Shown here: piece after piece, positions 18,040 through 26,202 of the stretch | How the letters are laid out: every line of letters starts with the position of its first letter | Position numbering within the stretch: the stretch's first letter is position 1 | NCBI RefSeq assembly: GCF_000621745.1 | Contig: NZ_JHXK01000029.1 | Span: 19,415 to 83,414 of the forward strand | DNA length: 64,000 bases | From: Clostridium beijerinckii HUN142 | Lineage (GTDB): Bacteria; Bacillota; Clostridia; Clostridiales; Clostridiaceae | Direction of reading: 5' to 3' | Program-made: the position numbers and the translations under genes | Notes under the pieces: generated by a model | Database searches by the model: none | What the model was told of the DNA's origin: nothing | What the model saw: the letters and a program-made list of their open reading frames with translations, nothing else

Positions 18040-18091
18040 GTTGCATTTTGCATCATAACGAAACCTGTGAGAATGTTTATATAAGATTCTT

Positions 18092-18253
18092 ATGGGTTAT
18101 TTTGAATATATTTTAGAATATACAGGAGCACGCGAAATACACGGAAGTAAGGCAATTAAAAAATCAAGACCAATAGATTTTATTGAAATGCTCAGCTTTA
18201 AGAGTAATTGCTCCAATAAAATTATTATAAAAAATTATGCAATTTTAATCTGA
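18092..18253 (+). pseudogene. Possible C-terminal gene remnant
   Basis: A 53-codon open frame (GYFEYILEYTGAREIHGSKA, then RPIDFIEMLSF) without a ribosome site, with protein-like composition in its first two thirds. Probably the residue of a deleted gene; family unknown. Confidence 0.25.
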
Positions 18254-18341
18254 TTTTAATCTTTCTTATATTTTAGATTAATTTTCTCTAAGTACTATAT
18301 AAACATGATAAGTCAATACAAAGTTTTGGAGGATGATTAAT

Positions 18342-18884
18342 ATGGAAAGAAATGAAATCATTAAAATTTTAATGGAAAAGACTAAAGTAAGTTATGAGGA
18401 AGCAGAAGAAGTGTTGCAAGAATGTGACTTTGATCTTTTAGATGCTATAATTTATTTAGAAAGACAAGGAAAAGTTGAAAATAATGGAGCCAATACAATT
18501 ATAGAAGTGGCTGTAGATAATAATGAAGAAAATAAAAAAGAAAATGAGGAAAATCATAAAAAGAAAAGTGGGGGCATTGGAGAAATTATTGGTAGAATAT
18601 TTAAGTTTATAGGAAAGGTTATAAGCAAAGGAAATGAAAACTATTTTGAAATGAAAAAGGAAAATAAAAAGCCAATAAGGATATCACTTACGATAGCAGC
18701 GTTACTTTTAATAATCGGGTTTTGGCCTGTTTCAGTATTATTATTAGTTGGTTTATTTTTTGGATATAAATATTCAATAGCAGGTCCTGATATTAATACT
18801 GATAAGGTTAATGATATTTTGGATAAAGCTTCAGAATCAGCAGATAATATAAAAAGTGATTTTAAAGAAAGCTATAAAGGATAG
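18342..18884 (+). CDS. UBA-like/DUF4342 membrane protein (paralogue 1)
   Basis: 180 residues from ATG 18342 (GGAGG 18328-18332; the ATG at 18333 overlaps it). The N-terminal ~45 residues form a UBA/TS-N-like three-helix domain (VSYEEAEEVLQECDFDLLDA then IIYLERQGK). A charged linker and a DUF4342 region with one or two hydrophobic helices (ISLTIAALLLIIGFWPVSVL) follow. Function unknown. It is paralogous to the gene at 19148, which is co-transcribed with a two-component system. Confidence 0.75.
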   Translation: MERNEIIKILMEKTKVSYEEAEEVLQECDFDLLDAIIYLERQGKVENNGANTIIEVAVDNNEENKKENEENHKKKSGGIGEIIGRIFKFIGKVISKGNENYFEMKKENKKPIRISLTIAALLLIIGFWPVSVLLLVGLFFGYKYSIAGPDINTDKVNDILDKASESADNIKSDFKESYKG

Positions 18885-18906
18885 GAGTAGTCTAATAGTA
18901 TAGTGC

Positions 18907-18943
18907 TAGAGGTTTTGAAATTATTCGAAGCCTCTAATTTGGT
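18907..18943 (+). terminator. Probable terminator of DUF4342 gene 1
   Basis: AGAGGTTTTGAA pairs with TTCGAAGCCTCT (one bulge) and is followed by an AATTTGG weak T-run. Confidence 0.45.
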
Positions 18944-18978
18944 GTATATAAAAGCATTAGATTAAATGGTATAATTTA

Positions 18979-19122
18979 TGCGATAGCTAGCATCCGTAAC
19001 ACTCCCATTTATTCCAATTGGAGATAACGGCTGCACGCTACTGTACTAGGTGCCCCTTGTGGGTATAAGTTCAACTAAATTCAGCTGGAGTATACTCCGC
19101 CTGAAAAGTTTCACTTTATCAG
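18979..19122 (+). promoter_or_regulatory. Structured leader RNA, copy 1 (unidentified)
   Basis: About 140 nt ending 26 nt before the ATG at 19148, preceded by a TATAAT-like box at 18970. It is strongly similar to 48003-48150. Three helices are supported by compensatory differences: CTCC..GGAG; CCC-TTGT-GGG; and CAGCTGGAG-TAT-ACTCCGCCTG. Conserved single-stranded text includes GCTGCACGCT, GGGTATAAGTTCAACTAAA and CTGAAAAGTTT. Its position just upstream of the ribosome site in both copies suggests a cis-regulatory RNA. TTTATNNGATAG at both ends would also fit a miniature transposon. Confidence 0.55.
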
Positions 19123-19147
19123 ATAGCCATGGATATGGAGGGTTACT

Positions 19148-19702
19148 ATGGAAGATTATAAGCTTGTAGAAAAATTAAAAAACGAAGCTAATATAAGTTA
19201 TGAAGAAGCCAAAAGTGCGCTAGAAAAGTCAAACTGGGACATTTTAGATGCGTTTGTTTATTTAGAAGACATGGGTAAAGTTCAAAAGCCTTCGGTTAAT
19301 ATCTTTTATACTAATGAATATAAGGAAAATCATAAAAATGGCGTGATAACTAATAATAAGGATCAAGGGAATAATTATAATAATTCAAAAAAGGATAATA
19401 GATTTGAAGGGGTTTTTGTAAAAGTATGCAAAATAATAGACATATGCAATAATATTTTCTTTGAGATAAAGAAAGAGAATAAGATATTTCTTAGGATTCC
19501 AGTCACAGTGATTATAGTATTATTAATATTTGCGTTTTGGGCAGTTATACCTTTATATATAGTAGGTCTTTTCTTTGATTTTGAGTTTTCAATATCAGGA
19601 AATAGGGCAGAAATAAATAAGATTAATCATGTACTTAAGGAAATATCAGAAAATATTAAAAAGATAAAAGGTAAATTAAAGAGAGGATTTAAAAATGGTT
19701 AA
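19148..19702 (+). CDS. UBA-like/DUF4342 membrane protein (paralogue 2)
   Basis: 184 residues, same plan as the 18342 product: N-terminal UBA-like domain (ISYEEAKSALEKSNWDILDA), Asn/Lys-rich linker, then a hydrophobic helix (FLRIPVTVIIVLLIFAFWAV) and an amphipathic C-terminus. It overlaps the response-regulator gene by 8 bp, so it belongs to the same operon and is a candidate target or modulator of that two-component system. The structured leader at 18979 probably controls the whole operon. Confidence 0.75.
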   Translation: MEDYKLVEKLKNEANISYEEAKSALEKSNWDILDAFVYLEDMGKVQKPSVNIFYTNEYKENHKNGVITNNKDQGNNYNNSKKDNRFEGVFVKVCKIIDICNNIFFEIKKENKIFLRIPVTVIIVLLIFAFWAVIPLYIVGLFFDFEFSISGNRAEINKINHVLKEISENIKKIKGKLKRGFKNG

Positions 19703-20375
19703 AATTTTAATTGTTGAGGATGATGAGAAGCTTGCAAGATTTGTAGAGTTAGAATTGTTACATGAAGGATATGAAATCTTAAAGGCGGATAATGGAAGAT
19801 TAGGCCTTGAAATAGCTGAGAAGGGTGAAGCAGATTTAGTACTTCTTGATATAATGATTCCACAAATAAATGGATTAGAAGTATTACGTAGAATTAGGAA
19901 AACTTCAGATTTGCCTGTTATAATGCTTACTGCAAGGGATGCTGTTATGGATAAGGTATCTGGACTTGATGCAGGAGCAGATGATTATATAACAAAACCT
20001 TTTGCAATAGAAGAGTTATTAGCAAGAATAAGAACATCTCTTAAAAGAAGAACTGTTATTGAAAAAAGAGATACAGACATAATAAGCTGCAGATTATTGT
20101 CTTTAGATAAGATGAGACATAAGGTAATGTATGATAATACAGAAATAGAATTAACAAACAGAGAGTTTACTTTACTAAAAATTTTATTGGAAAATAAGAA
20201 CATAGTATTAACTAGAGATATACTAATGGAAAAAGTATGTGGCTATGATTATATTGGAGAAACTAATGTAATAGATGTTTATATAAGATTTTTAAGAACC
20301 AAAATAGACGATGCATTTAAAACAAAGATAATATCCACGGTACGTGGGGTAGGATACGTTATAAAAGATGAATAA
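19695..20375 (+). CDS. OmpR/PhoB-family response regulator
   Basis: 226 residues. The receiver domain has acidic pocket VEDDE, phospho-acceptor in LVLLDIMIP (Asp ~51) and TKPF Lys. The C-terminal winged helix has ELTNREFTLLKILLENKN and ends with STVRGVGYVIK. It overlaps the upstream DUF4342 gene and the downstream kinase gene. Confidence 0.93.
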   Translation: MVKILIVEDDEKLARFVELELLHEGYEILKADNGRLGLEIAEKGEADLVLLDIMIPQINGLEVLRRIRKTSDLPVIMLTARDAVMDKVSGLDAGADDYITKPFAIEELLARIRTSLKRRTVIEKRDTDIISCRLLSLDKMRHKVMYDNTEIELTNREFTLLKILLENKNIVLTRDILMEKVCGYDYIGETNVIDVYIRFLRTKIDDAFKTKIISTVRGVGYVIKDE

Positions 20376-21630
20376 AGTTAGTAAATCAAAAAATGTTACA
20401 TCTATTGCAATAAAATTGAATTCTATTTTTGTAAGAAAGCTATTTTCAAAGTTTCTTTGGATTGATATATTTTTAATACTCTTTCTTATTGGATATTGGT
20501 GTATTGATTTGGAAGTTAATTTCTATGGAGAATTTCTGTTAAATGCCAAAAGAACATTTATCTTTTTTCCCATAGAAAGTTCCACATATACAGTAGTTTT
20601 TGATAACGGTAAAACTATGATTAAAGATTCAAGCAGTTATTTATATATAATTCAGAGAGTAGCTCAATCTATAGCTGTTATAGAGGGAATATTCTTATTG
20701 AAAGAAATCATCTTTGGAACAATGAAAATTAGAAGGGCGCTAAAACCACTTGATGAAATAGCTCAAACTGCAAGCAGACTTAGTAATATGACCTTTGATG
20801 AAGAGAAGTTCCAAAATCTTGAAGAGGCTATCTCTAGAATTAGCCCTGTAACCTCTGATGAAAGAATATATACAGGGGATAGTGAGCTTCATGGATTAGA
20901 GGAGGCAATAAATAATCTTTTGGAAAGAATGAGAGATTCTTATAAACAACAAGCAAGGTTTGTTTCTGATGCATCTCATGAACTCAGGACTCCAATTTCA
21001 GTAATTCAAGGTTATGCTAATATGCTGGATCGATGGGGAAAAAATGATGAAAGTGTATTAAACGAGTCTATTGAAGCTATCAAAAGTGAATCTGAAAATA
21101 TGAAAAATCTAGTAGAACAGCTGCTATTTTTAGCTCGAGGGATTAATGGTAAAACACAGATTAACCCTAAAGAGTTTTTACTAAATGATATGATGAATGA
21201 AGTACTTGAAGAGTCGAAGATGATAGATGAAAAGCACATATATAAATACTACAGTTCAGAAGAAATAATAGTTCATGGTGATATTGGTTTACTTAAGCAG
21301 GCAGCTAGAATATTAATTGAAAATGCAGCTAAGTATACTGAAGAAAATGAAGTTATAATGCTAAAAACAGGAATAAATGAAAAAGGGGAACCTTATTTTT
21401 CAATTCAGGATAATGGTATAGGAATGGATGAAAAGGACATACCACATATATTTGAGCGATTCTTTAGAGCTGACACAGCAAGAGTTAGAAAGAACGGTGG
21501 TACTGGGTTAGGATTATCTATAGCAAAATGGATTGTTGATGGACATAAAGGATATTTCTCTGTATTAAGTAGAAAAGGCATTGGTACTAGGATAACAATA
21601 TTTTTACCTAGCAGACCCATAAATTTTTAA
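20368..21630 (+). CDS. Sensor histidine kinase
   Basis: 420 residues. Two transmembrane helices (~30-50 and ~100-115) flank a short extracytoplasmic loop. HAMP-like linker, H-box (SDASHELRTPISVIQGYANM, His ~205), N-box (LIENAAKY), G1 (DNGIGM) and G2 (GTGLGLSIAKWI) follow. It partners the regulator at 19695 by an 8-bp overlap. The small ectodomain suggests membrane or envelope sensing. Confidence 0.92.
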   Translation: MNKVSKSKNVTSIAIKLNSIFVRKLFSKFLWIDIFLILFLIGYWCIDLEVNFYGEFLLNAKRTFIFFPIESSTYTVVFDNGKTMIKDSSSYLYIIQRVAQSIAVIEGIFLLKEIIFGTMKIRRALKPLDEIAQTASRLSNMTFDEEKFQNLEEAISRISPVTSDERIYTGDSELHGLEEAINNLLERMRDSYKQQARFVSDASHELRTPISVIQGYANMLDRWGKNDESVLNESIEAIKSESENMKNLVEQLLFLARGINGKTQINPKEFLLNDMMNEVLEESKMIDEKHIYKYYSSEEIIVHGDIGLLKQAARILIENAAKYTEENEVIMLKTGINEKGEPYFSIQDNGIGMDEKDIPHIFERFFRADTARVRKNGGTGLGLSIAKWIVDGHKGYFSVLSRKGIGTRITIFLPSRPINF

Positions 21631-21719
21631 CTGAAAGTATAAGTGAAGAAGAATACAGAAGAAGATATTTTAAAAATAAATCTATATAATAATATTTAAA
21701 TTAAAATACCATTAACCAT

Positions 21720-21831
21720 AATATATACGTTGCAAAAATAATTCTTCATCATAATTCTAAAAATATTACACGAATTTTATCCGTAATTGTGAATTGTGAA
21801 ATGTACATTGTGAATTGCAACATATATATGA
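21720..21831. repeat. MITE-like repeat, copy B
   Basis: Best-preserved terminal inverted repeats of the family: TATATACGTTGCAA on the left and the complement of TTGCAACATATATA on the right (two mismatches). The core is shared with copies A, C and D. Confidence 0.7.
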
Positions 21832-21902
21832 AAACAGAACAATTGAAAAATTACAAAATATGTTATAATAGATTTATAGTATATTTTTAGGAGGATATTA
21901 AC

Positions 21903-22352
21903 ATGAAAGTTTTATTAATCTATTCATCTATACATCATGGTAATACTGAAAAAATAGCAAAGGCAATGGGCGAATCTATAAATGCTGATATAATAGAAAC
22001 AAGAGATTTAAAGATAAATACACTAAATGAATATGATCTAATAGGTTTTGGTTCTGGAATATATTATGGAAAGTTACATAAAAATATTCTTGATTTAATT
22101 GACAAGTTACCAACTTTGTCTAATAAAAAAGTATTTGTTTTTTCTACGAGTGGACAGGGTAAAACCAAATATAATGATTTTGTTGAACAAAAGCTAAAAG
22201 AAAAAGGGTTTAATGTTGTTGGTAGTTTTGCATGCAAGGGTTATGATACTTTTGGACCATTTAAATTAATTGGTGGAATCGCTAAAGGCAGGCCAAATGA
22301 TAAGGATTTTCAAAATGCAAAAGATTTTGCTAAAAAACTTATATCTTTATAA
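21903..22352 (+). CDS. Flavodoxin family protein
   Basis: 149 residues. The flavodoxin phosphate loop is YSSIHHGNTEKIA (residues ~7-19) and a later FVFSTSGQGKTKYND resembles the flavin-contacting loops. It is probably an FMN-dependent electron carrier or small reductase. It has its own promoter (TGTTATAAT at ~21863) and terminator. Confidence 0.88.
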   Translation: MKVLLIYSSIHHGNTEKIAKAMGESINADIIETRDLKINTLNEYDLIGFGSGIYYGKLHKNILDLIDKLPTLSNKKVFVFSTSGQGKTKYNDFVEQKLKEKGFNVVGSFACKGYDTFGPFKLIGGIAKGRPNDKDFQNAKDFAKKLISL

Positions 22353-22395
22353 TATTTTATCATTATTTACAAGCAAAAATAAATAACAGATTGAA

Positions 22396-22428
22396 ATATC
22401 GCATTTAGAAAATGTGGTATTTTTTTAT
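22396..22428 (+). terminator. Intrinsic terminator of the flavodoxin gene
   Basis: ATATCGCATTT (22396-22406) pairs with AAATGTGGTAT (22410-22420), followed by TTTTTTT. Confidence 0.75.
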
Positions 22429-22572
22429 GCAGCTTTAAAGTGCGACAATGCGAGTAGGATTATTATATTTATTATAAAGGATTAAGGGGTTTGTAGACAA
22501 TTATTTACAGGAATGGTAAAATTTAATATATTATTAAAACTTATTAAATTTTAGGGGATATAGGAGAGAAAT

Positions 22573-23664
22573 ATGAAAAAATTAAAATTAACAAAAGTAA
22601 TAGCTAGTACATTAGTAGCAGCTTCAGTATTGGCATTAAATCCAATAGGAGCAAATGCAGAATGGAGACAGGATGCAAAAGGCTGGTGGTATACAGAAGG
22701 AAACTCATGGGCTGAAGGTTTCAGAGTAATAGATGGGTATTTATATTTTTTTGATTCAAAAGGCTATATGGATCATGGTAAGCCAAATGATTTTGGAGAT
22801 AAAGTTGGATTAAATGATGATGGGCAATTTACAAATGTCACAATAAATGGGGCATGGGCTTTTTGTAAATTATCAGGTGAAATAGTAGCATATCTAGGTT
22901 CTGACAGCAATGTAGTAATTCCAGATAAAATTGATAATGTTGCAGTAACAAGTATAGGTAATAAGACATTTTATAAACACAATAATATTAAAACTATAAT
23001 TATTCCTAATAGTGTAAAAAACATAGAAGACTCTGCATTTTATGGCTGTGCAAATTTGGCAAACTTAAATATTCCAGCAAGCGTTCAATCTATAGGGGAA
23101 AAAGCATTAATAGGTTGTAGTAGCTTAGCAAATATATCTGTAGATGATAATAATATAAGTTATAAAAGTGTTGATGGAGTGTTATATAGTAAAAACGGAA
23201 CTAATATACTATGTTATCCTGCTGCAAAAGTAGATAAAAATTATACAATTCCCAGTGGTGTAATAATTATAGGAAATAGTGCGTTTAGTAAATGTACAAA
23301 TCTAACAAGCATAGAAATTCCTGATAGTGTAAAAACTATAGATTACAGAGCATTTGAAGGGTGTACAGGCTTAACAGAGATAAAAATTCCTGATAGTGTA
23401 ACAAGTATAGTAAATAGTGCATTTATTGGATGTTCAAACTTAACAAGTGCAAACATTCCAAGTGGTTTGACATCTATAGAACCTAGTATTTTTGCAGGCT
23501 GCACTAACTTAACAAGTATGACAATTCCTAACAGTGTAACTCAAATAGGAATGAGTGCATTTGGTGGATGTAAAAATACAAACTTTTATGTAAAGAGTGA
23601 AGCAATGAAACAACTTTTACGTAGATCTGGTGTAAATGAAAATAAGATTGTAGTAAGCGTTTAG
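22573..23664 (+). CDS. BspA-type leucine-rich-repeat surface protein with wall-binding repeat
   Basis: 363 residues. A signal peptide ends near residue 28 (ANA-EWRQD). A cell-wall-binding repeat (WWYTEGNSWAEGF; YLYFFDSKGYM) follows, then about seven LRR_5/BspA repeats of the form 'IPDSVTSIVNSAFIGCSNL' from ~residue 115 to 345. Such proteins are surface exposed and bind macromolecules. The N-terminal module is nearly the same as that of the protein at 486. Confidence 0.88.
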   Translation: MKKLKLTKVIASTLVAASVLALNPIGANAEWRQDAKGWWYTEGNSWAEGFRVIDGYLYFFDSKGYMDHGKPNDFGDKVGLNDDGQFTNVTINGAWAFCKLSGEIVAYLGSDSNVVIPDKIDNVAVTSIGNKTFYKHNNIKTIIIPNSVKNIEDSAFYGCANLANLNIPASVQSIGEKALIGCSSLANISVDDNNISYKSVDGVLYSKNGTNILCYPAAKVDKNYTIPSGVIIIGNSAFSKCTNLTSIEIPDSVKTIDYRAFEGCTGLTEIKIPDSVTSIVNSAFIGCSNLTSANIPSGLTSIEPSIFAGCTNLTSMTIPNSVTQIGMSAFGGCKNTNFYVKSEAMKQLLRRSGVNENKIVVSV

Positions 23665-23692
23665 TCATAAACAATAATTAAATAAATAACTT

Positions 23693-23728
23693 TATAGAGT
23701 GGTTTAAAAGCTGCTCTATTTTTATAAG
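23693..23728 (+). terminator. Intrinsic terminator of the LRR gene
   Basis: ATAGAG and CTCTAT flank GTGGTTTAAAAGCTG, followed by TTTTTAT. Confidence 0.65.
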
Positions 23729-23791
23729 CAAAAGTTCTATTTCACATATAGATAACCCAACTAAGACATGAACTTATGCATATAACTCGCC

Positions 23792-23985
23792 GAAATGAAT
23801 AACATACTTTTGTTCCAGTTTCTAGGTAACTCTGATGGGTGATTCTAAGGCTATAAAGTTGCACCCAAAGTGCTAGCTTCAAAGAACAAGCTTTGAACTA
23901 GCACACTTGGAACAACTTATAGCCAAAGAATCACATCCATCAAAATTACCAATGAAACATTCCACAAAAGTATATCACTCATTTC
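23792..23985. repeat. ~190-bp imperfect palindromic (hairpin) element
   Basis: The ~95-nt left half, from GAAATGAATAACATACTTTTG to GTGCTAGCTTCAAAG, is mirrored by the right half, from AGCTTTGAACTAGCACAC to AAAAGTATATCACTCATTTC. Long complementary segments (TGATTCT, GGCTATAA, GTGCTAG, TTCAAAG) are kept with scattered mismatches. It is noncoding and has the form of a hairpin MITE or a large cruciform. Confidence 0.65.
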
Positions 23986-24152
23986 TGGCTGGAATATATT
24001 TCATAGTCTAAGTATAGTTTATGATTGTGTCATCTATAGAGTATTTATGAGCAAAGGTATAAAATGCTATTTAAAAATTTCGAAGTGTGGTATTTACAAG
24101 ATATGTTATAATAAGTGAAAGAAAAAATAGTGATTTGTGGAGGAGAAAGACG

Positions 24153-24671
24153 ATGGTTAGGGTTGCTACTGTAGATGATATTTTGGAAATAGAAAAGATA
24201 TATAATGAGATTTTGGATTATGAAGAACAAACAGTGTCTTATACAAATTGGCAAAAGGGGCTTTATCCAACAGTTGATTATGCAAGGAGTGCTATTGATA
24301 ATAATACAATGTTTGTTGGCGAAGACGAAAAAGGAATATATGGATGCGTAGTGCTTAATAGTATTCAACCAAAAGAATATGACAATATTTCGTGGGTTAC
24401 AAAGGCAAAACCAAGCGAAATTATGGTCATTCATACTTTGTGTATTCGACCTTCTGCAAGTGGAAAAGGTAAAGCAAAAATAATGATGGAATTCATTGAA
24501 AAATACGCTAAAGAGCAAGGATATAAAGTTATTCGCCTTGATACTTATGAAGGCAATATTCCAGCTGCAACGCTATATCCTAAGATTGGATATGTTTATG
24601 TAGGTACAACAAAATTTCATTTTCAAAATGTAATATGGGAAGATTTGAAGTGCTTTGAAAAATCATTATAG
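24153..24671 (+). CDS. GNAT-family N-acetyltransferase
   Basis: 172 residues from ATG 24153, chosen because GGAGGAG lies 7 nt upstream. The acetyl-CoA loop region is visible (IHTLCIRPSASGKGKAKIMM) and is followed by VIRLDTYEGNIPAATLYPKI. It acetylates an unknown small molecule or protein. It is monocistronic, flanked by the hairpin element and MITE copy C. Confidence 0.85.
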   Translation: MVRVATVDDILEIEKIYNEILDYEEQTVSYTNWQKGLYPTVDYARSAIDNNTMFVGEDEKGIYGCVVLNSIQPKEYDNISWVTKAKPSEIMVIHTLCIRPSASGKGKAKIMMEFIEKYAKEQGYKVIRLDTYEGNIPAATLYPKIGYVYVGTTKFHFQNVIWEDLKCFEKSL

Positions 24672-24705
24672 TGCCAAATTCTAATTTATCTGCCATGAAA
24701 ATAAG

Positions 24706-24815
24706 TATATATATATAGCAAAAATAATTCTTCATCATAATTCTAAAAATACTGCAAGAGTTTTAGCCGTGATTGTGAATTGTGAAATGTGCACTGTGGA
24801 TTGCAACATATATAT
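24706..24815. repeat. MITE-like repeat, copy C
   Basis: Same core as copies A and B (TTCTTCATCATAATTCTAAA, then TTTTAGCCGTGATTGTGAAT) with A/T-rich inverted ends. It lies directly upstream of the first WYL regulator. Confidence 0.7.
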
Positions 24816-24897
24816 TATAAAAGAAATTGGATGATTCATAAACAAAAGTAGCTAAGTTAAAAAGTAAAAAGGCTGATTAGATATTGATTAAGCAAAG

Positions 24898-26202
24898 GTG
24901 GGGATTTCTATTTTTCCAGATTTTATTAAGCATTATGATTTAATACGTTCAATACTTAGGGACGTTTTTTTGTATGGATGTTTTTCAAAAGGTGACTTAG
25001 AAAGTAAAAATCATGGGAGCTCACGAAAAGTTAGTTATGAGATGCGCCGAATTAAACAATATATAGAGAAGGATTTTATTAAGATAGATAAAGATGGAAA
25101 GAATAAACTTTTAAGTTTAAGCTATGATGATATTTCAAATACGAAAAACTTTTTAGTCAATACATATTTGAGCAAGAGTTTTACTAAAGCTGATATTATC
25201 CTATATTATTATTTGCTTTTAATTTTAAATTATAAAAATAAACCAATGGCCTTTTCAGATATTGAAAATGAACTGGTAAGTGAAGAATTGATTGATTATG
25301 AAAATATAAGTAGTAAAACTATAGAAAGAAAGCTTAATGAATTAGCAAATTCTATGGAAATCGTATCAGTTAAGAAGAATGGACGGGTTAAAGAGTATTA
25401 CATTTCAGAGGATATACTAAAAGAACTTGATAATGAAGAAATTCTAAAGCTTTACAATATAGTGGATTTATATAAAAATATTATTTTTCCTAATGTAAGT
25501 GGACATTATTTTTTTGATACACTAAGGGATTATTTAGAATTTGAACGAAATGTAATACCAAAGGATAAGAATTGTTTTCAATATAAAAACCTGCATTTTC
25601 ATCCTGTAATTGAAGAAGAATTGATTTTGAAAGTTATGAGAGCAATTGAAAATAGGAATGAGATAAGATTTAAAAATGATTGCAAAACCACTCGTGTCAA
25701 GATGTATGATAATGAAGTGATTAGGCCTTTTAAGCTTAGATACGATGTTGAATGTGGAAGGTTCTACGTCTTTTCGTTTACTAGCACTGGAAGATGTATT
25801 AGTGCTAGGCTTGATAGGAAAGATGATATTGAGGTTTTAAAAACAAGATTTAATTATGAGGAATATGAGGAAAAGTATAAATTAGCTATGGAAAAAAGTT
25901 TTTCAAGTGTGCCTCATAACGCTGATACTCCATACGAAGAAGTTGAATTTGAAGTTAATATTGATTCTTTAAATGAATATTATATAGTTGAAAAGATAAA
26001 AGGGGAGCTTGGGGATTGCACTTTTGAGAAGATAAGTGATACTAAATATTTATTTAAAAAGATAGTAAATGATTCTTGTGAAATGATTCCGTGGATTAGA
26101 AAATATGGTGGCTATTTAAAGGTTATTTCACCTAGATATCTTCATAAGAAAATAAAAAAGGATTGGGAGGATATGCTAAATAATTATGGAGTTATTTCAT
26201 GA
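24898..26202 (+). CDS. WYL-domain transcriptional regulator 1
   Basis: 434 residues from a putative GTG; the start is uncertain because AAGGTGGGG overlaps it. An N-terminal ~190 residues look like winged-helix regions (KTIERKLNELANSMEIVSVK). The WYL module follows (IRPFKLRYDVECGRFYVFSF, then RLDRKDDIEVL, residues ~270-325) and a WCX-like C-terminal domain ends KVISPRYLHKKIKKDWEDML. WYL proteins bind nucleic-acid ligands and regulate DNA-damage or RNA-repair operons. It overlaps WYL regulator 2 and sits upstream of the Ro60-RtcB island, so it is the likely control. Confidence 0.78.
   Translation: MGISIFPDFIKHYDLIRSILRDVFLYGCFSKGDLESKNHGSSRKVSYEMRRIKQYIEKDFIKIDKDGKNKLLSLSYDDISNTKNFLVNTYLSKSFTKADIILYYYLLLILNYKNKPMAFSDIENELVSEELIDYENISSKTIERKLNELANSMEIVSVKKNGRVKEYYISEDILKELDNEEILKLYNIVDLYKNIIFPNVSGHYFFDTLRDYLEFERNVIPKDKNCFQYKNLHFHPVIEEELILKVMRAIENRNEIRFKNDCKTTRVKMYDNEVIRPFKLRYDVECGRFYVFSFTSTGRCISARLDRKDDIEVLKTRFNYEEYEEKYKLAMEKSFSSVPHNADTPYEEVEFEVNIDSLNEYYIVEKIKGELGDCTFEKISDTKYLFKKIVNDSCEMIPWIRKYGGYLKVISPRYLHKKIKKDWEDMLNNYGVIS

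Noticed and set aside
24045..24518. 157-codon minus-strand frame across the GNAT gene
   Set aside because: Antisense of a clear acetyltransferase; Cys/Phe/Ile-rich artefact with no ribosome site.
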